The notes beneath the pieces are model-generated. The model saw nothing but the letters and a program-made list of their open reading frames with translations, searched no databases and had not been told where the DNA came from. Positions 9,527 to 16,004 of a stretch of 64,000 nt of DNA are shown here, piece after piece. The stretch's first letter is position 1, and every line of letters begins with the position of its first letter. Source of the stretch: Janthinobacterium tructae (GTDB lineage: Bacteria; Pseudomonadota; Gammaproteobacteria; Burkholderiales; Burkholderiaceae_D); the NCBI RefSeq assembly GCF_006517255.1, contig NZ_CP041185.1:5704001-5768000 (forward strand), in the 5' to 3' direction. A program made the translations under genes and the position numbers.

Positions 9527-10681
9527 ATGAAAGCAATGATATTAGCGGCAGGCAAGGGCACGCGCGTGCGGCCCCTGACCTATGATTTGCCCAAGCCGAT
9601 GATTCCTATCCTGGGCAAGCCCGTGATGGCTTACCTGGTGGAACACCTGGCGCAGCATGGCGTGACCGATATCATGGTCAACGTCAGCTATCTGCATGAA
9701 AAGATCGAGGAATATTTTGGCGAGGGCCACCAGTTCGGCGTGCAGATCGGCTATTCCTTCGAAGGCTATACGAACGATGCGGGCGAGGTCGTGCCGCAAC
9801 CGCTGGGCTCGGCTGGGGGGATGAAGAAGATCCAGGAATTTGGTGGCTTTTTTGACGACACCACGATCGTGCTGTGCGGCGACGCTTTGATCGACCTCGA
9901 CCTGGAGGCTGCCCTGCGCGAGCATCGCAGCAAGGGTGCGCTGGCATCCGTCATCACCCTGGAAGTGCCATGGGACAAGGTGTCGAGCTATGGCGTGGTG
10001 GTCAGCGACGATGATGGGCGCATCCGTGCCTTCCAGGAAAAACCCGCGCAGGCCGACGCGTTGTCCAATTGCGTCAGCACCGGCATCTACATTTTCGAGC
10101 CGGAAGTGCTGGACCTGATACCCTGCGACCGTCCCTTCGATATCGGTTCGGAACTGTTTCCCTTGCTGGTGGAAAAGGGCTTGCCGTTCTATGCGCAAAA
10201 GCGCCAGTACAACTGGATTGACATCGGCAGCGTTAAGGATTACTGGGAAGTGCTGCAAAGCCTGCTGATGGGAGAAGTTGCCCAGTTGCAGGTGCCGGGC
10301 ACCCAGATTGCCGATGGCGTATGGGCTGGCCTGAATACCAGCATTGATTGGAGCGGCGGCACGCGTATCGAAGGCCCCGTCTACATCGGCTCAGGCTGCC
10401 GTATCGAAGCGGGCGCGACCATCATTGGTCCCACCTGGATAGGCCACGGCAGCCATGTGTGTAGCGGCGCGGAAGTGGTGCGCAGCGTGCTGTTCGAGTA
10501 CACGCGCGTGCTGCCGGACGTGCTGCTCGATGAAATGATCGTTTTCAAGGATTATAGTGTCGACCGTGCCGGCCAGATGCGCCACGCCTCCGAGTATGCC
10601 ACCGATGCCTGGGGTAACGCGCGCGACCGGCGCAGCCGGCGCCGCGCGGAAACGCCGCCGGCCCTGTACGCTGCCTTATAA
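9527..10681 (+). CDS. Sugar-phosphate nucleotidyltransferase (GMPP-like) with left-handed beta-helix tail
   Basis: 384 aa. The N-terminal nucleotidyltransferase domain opens AMILAAGKGTRVRPLTYDLPKPMIPILGKP, the signature for activating a sugar-1-phosphate with NTP. It continues with a LCGDALIDLDL metal-binding segment and FQEKP (uridylyl/guanylyl-type). The C-terminal ~100 residues carry hexapeptide-like repeats (VYIGSGCRIEAGATIIGPTWIGHGS) typical of GMP-pyrophosphorylase-type enzymes. The nucleotide specificity is not certain. A dedicated mannose-1-P guanylyltransferase follows immediately, so this one may activate a different sugar or be regulatory. The last ~20 residues are Arg-rich and look like a divergent tail. 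Confidence 0.8.
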   Translation: MKAMILAAGKGTRVRPLTYDLPKPMIPILGKPVMAYLVEHLAQHGVTDIMVNVSYLHEKIEEYFGEGHQFGVQIGYSFEGYTNDAGEVVPQPLGSAGGMKKIQEFGGFFDDTTIVLCGDALIDLDLEAALREHRSKGALASVITLEVPWDKVSSYGVVVSDDDGRIRAFQEKPAQADALSNCVSTGIYIFEPEVLDLIPCDRPFDIGSELFPLLVEKGLPFYAQKRQYNWIDIGSVKDYWEVLQSLLMGEVAQLQVPGTQIADGVWAGLNTSIDWSGGTRIEGPVYIGSGCRIEAGATIIGPTWIGHGSHVCSGAEVVRSVLFEYTRVLPDVLLDEMIVFKDYSVDRAGQMRHASEYATDAWGNARDRRSRRRAETPPALYAAL

Positions 10682-10701
10682 ACTGTTTGCGAAGTGAAAC
10701 C

Positions 10702-12156
10702 ATGAAAATTTACCCAGTCATCCTGTCCGGCGGTTCGGGCACCCGTTTATGGCCGCTGTCGCGCGCCGTGTTGCCCAAGCAACTGTTGCCGCTGGTAACG
10801 GACAAGACCATGTTGCAGGAGACGGCGCTGCGCGTGACCAGCCTGCCCAACCGCCGTGCCGGCGATAGCGGACTGGCCGGTTTCGACGTTATGTCGCCGC
10901 TGGTGGTGTGCGGCAATGAGCACCGTTTCATGGTGGCCGAGCAGTTGCGCGAGATCGGCTTGCCGCCGCTGGGCATTTTGCTTGAACCGGTGGGGCGTAA
11001 TACGGCGCCGGCCGTGGCCGTGGCTGCGCAATATCTGCTGGCCATCGACCCGCAGGCGCTGATGCTGGTCTTGCCGGCCGACCATGTCATCACCGACGTG
11101 GCTGCGTTTCACCAGGCCATCGCCGAGGCGGCGCTGCTGGCGGCCGATGGCGCCCTCGCCACCTTCGGCATCGTGCCGACGGTGCCGGAAACGGGCTATG
11201 GCTACATCCGCAGCGGCGCGCCTGTGAGTCCGGGGAGCATGGGCTGCAAGGTCGAGCGTTTCGTGGAAAAACCGGACCTGGCCACGGCGCAGTCGTTTCT
11301 GGCTGCCGGTAATTATTTCTGGAACAGCGGCATGTTCATGTTCCGCGCCGAACGCTATCTGGGCGAACTGGGGCAATTCCAGCCCGCCATGCTCACCGCC
11401 TGCGAAACGGCCGTGCGCGACGGCTACCGCGACCTCGATTTCTGCCGCCTGGAAGAGAAGGCCTTCGCCGCCTGCCCGTCCGATTCGATCGACTATGCCG
11501 TCATGGAGCATACGGCGCATGCAGTGGTGCTGCCGGCCGCCATCGGCTGGAGCGATGTCGGTTCCTGGTCGGCCCTGTGGGAAGTGCAGCAGGGTGATGC
11601 CAACGGCAACGTGGTGCGCGGCGATGTGTATCTCGATGGCGTGAGCAATTGCCTGGTGCGCGCCGAGCGGCGCATGGTGGCCGTGCTGGGGGTGCAGGAC
11701 TTGATCGTCGTGGAAACGGACGATGCGGTATTGATCGCGCACAAGGACCAGGTGCAGCGCGTAAAACAGGTGGTCGATCACTTGAAGCAGGCGGGGCGCA
11801 GCGAACACGTGCAGCATCGCAAGGTGTACCGTCCGTGGGGCAGCTACGAAGGCATCGATATCGGCGAGCGCTTCCAGGTCAAGCGCATCACCGTCAATCC
11901 GGGTGGCAAGTTGTCGCTGCAGATGCACCACCACCGGGCCGAGCACTGGGTGGTGGTCAGCGGCACTGCGAGCGTCACCTGCGGCGAGAAGGTGACCTTG
12001 CTGACGGAGAACGAATCGACGTACATCCCGATCGGCATGACGCACCGGCTGGAAAACCCGGGCAAGCTGCCTTTGCACCTGATCGAAGTACAGTCGGGTA
12101 GTTATCTGGGCGAGGACGATATCGTGCGCCTGGAGGATGTCTACCAGCGCGCCTGA
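10702..12156 (+). CDS. manC: Mannose-1-phosphate guanylyltransferase / mannose-6-phosphate isomerase
   Basis: 484 aa bifunctional enzyme of the AlgA/CpsB/ManC type. The N-terminal guanylyltransferase domain has LSGGSGTRLWPLSRAVLPKQ and FVEKPDL. The C-terminal cupin isomerase domain has RPWGSYEGIDIGERFQVK and QMHHHRAEHWVVVSGTA with the metal-binding histidines. It converts fructose-6-P to mannose-6-P, and mannose-1-P plus GTP to GDP-mannose. The ATG at 10702 (MKIYPVI) is chosen over an ATG 15 bp upstream because it matches the family start. With the AlgD-like dehydrogenase three genes upstream it forms a GDP-mannuronate supply module. It is the last gene of the exopolysaccharide cluster. Confidence 0.92.
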   Translation: MKIYPVILSGGSGTRLWPLSRAVLPKQLLPLVTDKTMLQETALRVTSLPNRRAGDSGLAGFDVMSPLVVCGNEHRFMVAEQLREIGLPPLGILLEPVGRNTAPAVAVAAQYLLAIDPQALMLVLPADHVITDVAAFHQAIAEAALLAADGALATFGIVPTVPETGYGYIRSGAPVSPGSMGCKVERFVEKPDLATAQSFLAAGNYFWNSGMFMFRAERYLGELGQFQPAMLTACETAVRDGYRDLDFCRLEEKAFAACPSDSIDYAVMEHTAHAVVLPAAIGWSDVGSWSALWEVQQGDANGNVVRGDVYLDGVSNCLVRAERRMVAVLGVQDLIVVETDDAVLIAHKDQVQRVKQVVDHLKQAGRSEHVQHRKVYRPWGSYEGIDIGERFQVKRITVNPGGKLSLQMHHHRAEHWVVVSGTASVTCGEKVTLLTENESTYIPIGMTHRLENPGKLPLHLIEVQSGSYLGEDDIVRLEDVYQRA

Positions 12157-12238
12157 TGTGCGTTTTTTACGATATCCGCACCGTGAAACTATTGGCTTTA
12201 AGAATGATGCTATAAAGTAACTTCTCATTAAATAATAG

Positions 12239-12268
12239 TTAACATAAAAAATTGCTTTATGCTATGAT
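12239..12268 (+). promoter_or_regulatory. Candidate sigma-70-type promoter upstream of PEP-CTERM gene
   Basis: TTAACA (12239-12244), an 18-bp spacer, then TATGAT (12263-12268) in the AT-rich gap after manC. Transcription from here would include the perfect hairpin at 12294-12319 in the leader of the PEP-CTERM gene at 12339. The prediction rests only on consensus match. Confidence 0.4.
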
Positions 12269-12278
12269 TCTGTCTGGT
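12256..12278 (+). promoter_or_regulatory. 23-nt motif shared with another PEP-CTERM promoter region
   Basis: Reads TTTATGCTA, two variable bases, ATTCTGT, then CTGGT. The same arrangement with 19 of 23 identical bases occurs at 35650-35672, upstream of the PEP-CTERM gene at 35741. The distance to the start codon is similar (about 60 and 68 bp). It is probably a conserved promoter or regulator site. Confidence 0.5.
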
Positions 12279-12293
12279 TTGATCAAATAACTC

Positions 12294-12319
12294 ATGCGGA
12301 CGCGCTGGCGCGTCCGCAT
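12294..12319 (+). promoter_or_regulatory. Perfect 12-bp inverted repeat (leader hairpin)
   Basis: ATGCGGACGCGC, a TG centre, then its exact reverse complement. It sits 19 bp before the ATG at 12339. No T tract follows, so it is not a standard terminator. In RNA it would form a very stable hairpin just upstream of the ribosome-binding region. Confidence 0.6.
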
Positions 12320-12338
12320 TTACGCTCAGTGGAATCGC

Positions 12339-12896
12339 ATGAAGAAAAATACGTATTCGGTGCTGGCTGCGCTGGCCTTTGCCGGTTCAGCTTTGTTCTC
12401 GCAGGCAGTCATGGCCGCGCCCGTCGACATCAGTTCCACGCCTGGCGCAGTGAGTCTGGCCGCAGGCGGTTCGCTGACCTTTGGCGACAAGTTTAAAAAC
12501 AATCAAAAAAGCAATTTTTTCAATGACCTGTTCGCATTTAATGTGAGCAAGACCAGCGACCTGAGCGTGGTACTGAACTCGCGCAGCAGCAGCGCGGCGA
12601 ATGGTCTGAACCTGACGGGTTTCGGTTTGTACAGCAGCGTCGGCAATACCTTGGTGCTGGGCGGCGATCAGTTGCTGACAGGCATCGATGACAAATGGAC
12701 CCTGTCGTATGCCAATCTGGCTGTCGGTTCCTATTACTTGAAAGTCAGTGGCAACGTGGTGTCAAACACGGGCGCGGCTTTCAGTGCGAACGGCAGCCTG
12801 GTGTCGGCCGTGCCTGAGCCAGGTACGTATGCGATGTTGCTGGCGGGCCTGGGCCTGCTGGGCTTCATGGCACGCCGTCGCCAGAAGGCGGCTTGA
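12339..12896 (+). CDS. FxDxF-type PEP-CTERM protein
   Basis: 185 aa from the ATG at 12339 (MKKNTYSVLAALAFAGSALF..), which begins directly with a Sec signal peptide ending near AVMAAPV. The mature part has the FFNDLFAFNV segment of FxDxF-type PEP-CTERM proteins and a beta-rich body. The C-terminus is a complete sorting signal: VPEPGTYAMLLAGLGLLGFMARRRQKAA (PEP, hydrophobic helix, Arg cluster). PEP-CTERM proteins are cleaved and anchored or released by an exosortase, which is not in this window. The function of the mature domain is unknown. A close paralogue follows 84 bp downstream. Confidence 0.88.
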   Translation: MKKNTYSVLAALAFAGSALFSQAVMAAPVDISSTPGAVSLAAGGSLTFGDKFKNNQKSNFFNDLFAFNVSKTSDLSVVLNSRSSSAANGLNLTGFGLYSSVGNTLVLGGDQLLTGIDDKWTLSYANLAVGSYYLKVSGNVVSNTGAAFSANGSLVSAVPEPGTYAMLLAGLGLLGFMARRRQKAA

Positions 12897-12980
12897 GTCC
12901 TGCCTGGTTGATTGGCATCCTCGTTTGTGTTTCCATCCCGCAGCTGGCTTGAGCCGGTTGCAGTCATCTTGGTGAAAAGT

Positions 12981-13559
12981 ATGAAAAAATTCCTGAAATC
13001 CCTGTTCGTGGCCGCCATGTTTGCCGGCAGCAGCCTGGCAGCCCATGCGGCGCCGGTTGACATCAGCCACGCCACGGTGGATCTGACGCAAGACTTGCTC
13101 GATTATTCCAGCAGTGAGCTGCTGGGCTCGTTTTCGCTGGCGCCAGGCCAGTTGGCTGGTGTAGGCAATAACTTTTTCAGCGACAAATTCATGTTCAGTG
13201 TGACGGGCCTGAACGACCTGAGCGCACTGGCAACGTCGCTCAAGCCGAGCGCCAACTCCGGCCTGACATTGACCGGTTTCAGTCTGGGTAATGCCAACGG
13301 CATTCTGTTTCATGGCGCGATTGATCTGATCAAGTTCACCGCGCAAGACCAGGCGTGGTCACTGGAGTCCGGCTCCGCGCCTTTAGCTGCTGGTAACTAT
13401 TTCCTGCAAATTGACGGCTATGTGGCCTCGCCAACGGGCGGCAGCTACAGCGGCATCCTGGCCGTGACGCCGGTGCCGGAACCGGAAACCTACGGCATGA
13501 TGTTGGCAGGCCTGGGTTTGCTTGGCTTCCTTGCGCGCCGCCGCAAGCTGTCAGCCTGA
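12981..13559 (+). CDS. FxDxF-type PEP-CTERM protein
   Basis: 192 aa. The ATG at 12981 gives a clean signal peptide (MKKFLKSLFVAAMFAGSSLAAHA) and an APVDIS mature start, as in the neighbour at 12339. FFSDKFMFSVTGLNDLSAL carries the FxDxF feature. The C-terminus VPEPETYGMMLAGLGLLGFLARRRKLSA is a full PEP-CTERM signal. The two neighbours share start, motif and end layout and look like a tandem duplication. The short gap and the strong terminator after this gene suggest one transcription unit. It is predicted to be an extracellular or surface protein processed by exosortase; the biochemical role is unknown. Confidence 0.88.
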   Translation: MKKFLKSLFVAAMFAGSSLAAHAAPVDISHATVDLTQDLLDYSSSELLGSFSLAPGQLAGVGNNFFSDKFMFSVTGLNDLSALATSLKPSANSGLTLTGFSLGNANGILFHGAIDLIKFTAQDQAWSLESGSAPLAAGNYFLQIDGYVASPTGGSYSGILAVTPVPEPETYGMMLAGLGLLGFLARRRKLSA

Positions 13560-13581
13560 AGATAGAAAATCCTGGACATGA

Positions 13582-13608
13582 AACGGAGGCTTCGGCCTCC
13601 GTTTTTTT
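13582..13608 (+). terminator. Rho-independent terminator
   Basis: Stem ACGGAGGC (13583-13590), loop TTCG, then GCCTCCGT (13595-13602), followed by a T run to 13608. It ends the tandem PEP-CTERM pair. Confidence 0.93.
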
Positions 13609-13634
13609 GTCGCCGGCCGATGTGGGGCTATAAT
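13607..13634 (+). promoter_or_regulatory. Candidate promoter overlapping the terminator T tract
   Basis: TTGTCG (13607-13612), a 16-bp spacer, and a perfect TATAAT (13629-13634), 63 bp before the proposed TTG start at 13698. The -35 box begins in the T run of the preceding terminator. The spacer contains a GC-rich string (CGCCGGCCGATGTGGGGC, 13611-13628) that recurs with a 3-bp insertion at 15953-15973. Confidence 0.55.
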
Positions 13635-13697
13635 TGTCACGCACAGTGGGTGGCAGCGGCATGGCTGCTTCGATCTTCCTCAACGGCGATATTGACC

Positions 13698-14720
13698 TTG
13701 CATAAATCTCTCTTCTTTTCGCTGGCGCTGGCCGCCGGCATCGCACGTGCCGACGCGCCATCCATGCCGCCAGGATTGAATGCGCAGCAATTGGCTGTCG
13801 TGGTCAATGACGCCGAGCCGAACAGCATCGCGGTGGGAGAATATTACCGCCAGGCGCATGGCATTCCTTCTGCAAACGTGGTGCACGTGAGTATCCCGAA
13901 TCGCCCGCGCAAGCTCAGCGTGGATCAGTTCGCGCAGTTGAAAGAACGTATCGATGCGCAATTGAAGCCCCATATCCAGGCCGTGCTGATGGTGTGGAGT
14001 GCGCCGTATGCTGTCGAATGCAACTCCATCACTTCCGCCTATACCATGGGCTATGATGCGGGGCAATGCGCGAAGACGTGCGATGCGGGCAAGCCCAGCA
14101 GCTATTTCAACAGCAATGTGCCGCAACCATTCACGCAGATGGGCATGCGCCTGTCCATGCTGCTGCCCATCGATTTTGTGGAAGAGGCCAAGGCCGTGGT
14201 GGATCGCGGGACGGTCAGCGGTTTTTCTGTGCCCGCCGCCAGCGCGTATTATCTGACCACCAGCGAAAATGCGCGCAACAGTCGTGCCGCCTTTTTTCCG
14301 CCTGCCGGGATCGTGCGCCAGCGCAAGCTGACGGTTAAGAACCTGAAGGTCGATGTGCTCGATGGTGCCCAGGACATCATGGTGTACCAGACGGGCATGG
14401 CGAAGGTCGCAAAGCTCGACACCTTGCGCTTCCTGCCTGGCGCCCTCGCAGATCACCTGACTTCGTTCGGTGGCGATCTGCAGGGGACCGCGCAAATGAG
14501 CAGCCAGCGCTGGCTGGAGGCAGGGGCCACGGCCAGCTATGGTACTGTCAGCGAGCCCTGTAATTACTGGCAAAAGTTTCCCAATTCGACAGTGCTGCTA
14601 CGTCGCTACCTGACGGGCATGACGGCGCTGGAGGCGTACTGGGGGAGTGTGGCGTGGCCGGCGCAGGGATTGTTCATCGGTGATCCGCTGGCAGCCCCGT
14701 ATGCAGCGTTCCGGCGATGA
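13698..14720 (+). CDS. TIGR03790-family-like exported protein
   Basis: About 340 aa. The frame is open further upstream, but a TTG at 13698 gives a signal peptide (MHKSLFFSLALAAGIARA) and lies just behind a consensus -10 box; a TTG at 13692 is equally possible. The mature protein has LAVVVNDAEPNSIAVGEYYRQAHGIP and VLMVWSAPYAVECNSITSAY, which I recognise as the N-terminal pattern of the TIGR03790 family. It contains a cysteine pair CAKTC. The family has no established activity. There is no PEP-CTERM tail, although the gene is embedded among PEP-CTERM genes. The start codon is the main uncertainty. Confidence 0.65.
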   Translation: MHKSLFFSLALAAGIARADAPSMPPGLNAQQLAVVVNDAEPNSIAVGEYYRQAHGIPSANVVHVSIPNRPRKLSVDQFAQLKERIDAQLKPHIQAVLMVWSAPYAVECNSITSAYTMGYDAGQCAKTCDAGKPSSYFNSNVPQPFTQMGMRLSMLLPIDFVEEAKAVVDRGTVSGFSVPAASAYYLTTSENARNSRAAFFPPAGIVRQRKLTVKNLKVDVLDGAQDIMVYQTGMAKVAKLDTLRFLPGALADHLTSFGGDLQGTAQMSSQRWLEAGATASYGTVSEPCNYWQKFPNSTVLLRRYLTGMTALEAYWGSVAWPAQGLFIGDPLAAPYAAFRR

Positions 14721-14804
14721 GAAGGATAGGGGAAATGATGGAGGCATAAGGGCGGTGGCCAAGGCGGCTCTCGCAAACCGTCCTTGCCTGGCGCTTGTAA
14801 TGTC

Positions 14805-15533
14805 TTAATGCGTCTTTTTTGCGCGTTTCCGGCGTGCCGCTAGCCCCATCAGTGCGAGCCCTGCAATGACCATGGCGTAGTTTGCTGGTTCTGGAACGGC
14901 AGGAATCGTCGGGATGTTCGGGATGGCGCCGCTGCCTCCACTATCGAGGCCGCCCCCCGCGCCGCCGCCCCCCGCACCACTCTCTGAAAAGCCGCTATCG
15001 AGGCCGGCTTCGGGCGTGCTGCGCACCAGCGAGGCATATTCGGGGGGAGTCCTGGCGGCAGGTCGGCCTCCGCGATAGCCACCCGCTTCAGGCAACAGGT
15101 TTTCATCTTCTTGTTGGGCAATAAAATCACGTGCCCCGAATCTCGGCGTGTCGTGGCTCTGCAGCCGCCGGCCGCTGCCGCTGCTGGCGGTCGCATTGCT
15201 CTCGCCATACGGATTGCTCAGCTGGTGATTGCTATTGTCAAATTGTGGTTTGCGCAGGCTGGGGGTCGAATTGTCTTTCTCGAAGGCCGGGTTTTCGCTG
15301 TTGCCCGTGTTCGGACGGCTGGCGTAGCCGATCTTTCCATTTACCAGGCGGCACGCATTATACGCGCCATTCATGTCGGCATTCTTGCCTGCCAGATTGT
15401 CGTTGCTGGTGGCTTGACACTTGCTATCGTCCTGCGGTTCATGGTTTTGTGCATGCAGCAAGCCGCTGCACAGCATCAAAGTCACGCTGAGTACAAGGGT
15501 GCGGGGATGGAATGGGGTTACACGTTTTAACAT
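14805..15533 (-). CDS. PEP-CTERM sorting domain-containing protein
   Basis: 242 aa. The chosen start at 15533 (MLKRVTPFHPRTLVLSVTLMLCSGLLHAQ) gives a signal peptide and is preceded by an AAGAGA-type ribosome-binding site; the frame is open farther upstream. The mature region starts with a two-cysteine segment (residues ~40-65) and continues with a low-complexity Asn/Ser/Pro-rich stretch. A Gly-rich linker then runs into VPEPANYAMVIAGLALMGLAARRKRAKKTH, a full exosortase sorting signal. No enzyme motif is visible. It is convergent with the TIGR03790-like gene and divergent from the nuclease gene. Function unknown. Confidence 0.8.
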   Translation of the reverse strand: MLKRVTPFHPRTLVLSVTLMLCSGLLHAQNHEPQDDSKCQATSNDNLAGKNADMNGAYNACRLVNGKIGYASRPNTGNSENPAFEKDNSTPSLRKPQFDNSNHQLSNPYGESNATASSGSGRRLQSHDTPRFGARDFIAQQEDENLLPEAGGYRGGRPAARTPPEYASLVRSTPEAGLDSGFSESGAGGGGAGGGLDSGGSGAIPNIPTIPAVPEPANYAMVIAGLALMGLAARRKRAKKTH

Positions 15534-16004
15534 GGCTGATCTCTTGGTCGAGTCTCCCAACGCATGCATATCTGCACTGGCATACGGGAGGCGATTAGCG
15601 CCGGCGTCAGACATGCAAATGTCATGAGCATGAATGAACTAGCTTTTCAAGAGCGAGGCGTGAGTGGGGCCTGCCCTGGCGATATCTACTTTACTGGCTT
15701 TCCCGGCAACATTAATTGCTTGTCAGGAGAAAAACTTATTTGCATGAAATATATCACATTTCCGCTGCCATTGCCCGCCAAAATTGTATTGATTACTTTT
15801 TCGTTGCTGAAAAGATACGTATAAATCCACTGTTGTTTGCGCGCCAAGCGTGCGCATTTACTCCATTCGGCTTAATCAAATGTCATCAAGTCGTCATCCC
15901 GGGCATTTAATATGCAAATAACAAGTCTGAAATACTTTTGTTAATCGTGGTGCGCCGGCCGATCATGTGGGGCCGGCGTCATTTATTCACCGACCGGGAT
16001 CCTC
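15534..16004. promoter_or_regulatory. Divergent intergenic region with GC-rich stem-loop
   Basis: A 471-bp AT-rich gap between the minus-strand PEP-CTERM gene and the plus-strand nuclease gene. I see no convincing gene in it. At 15953-15960 and 15971-15978 there is a perfect 8-bp inverted repeat (CGCCGGCC/GGCCGGCG) with a 10-nt loop, ending 26 bp before the nuclease ATG. Both promoters should lie here, but I cannot assign them confidently. Confidence 0.4.
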
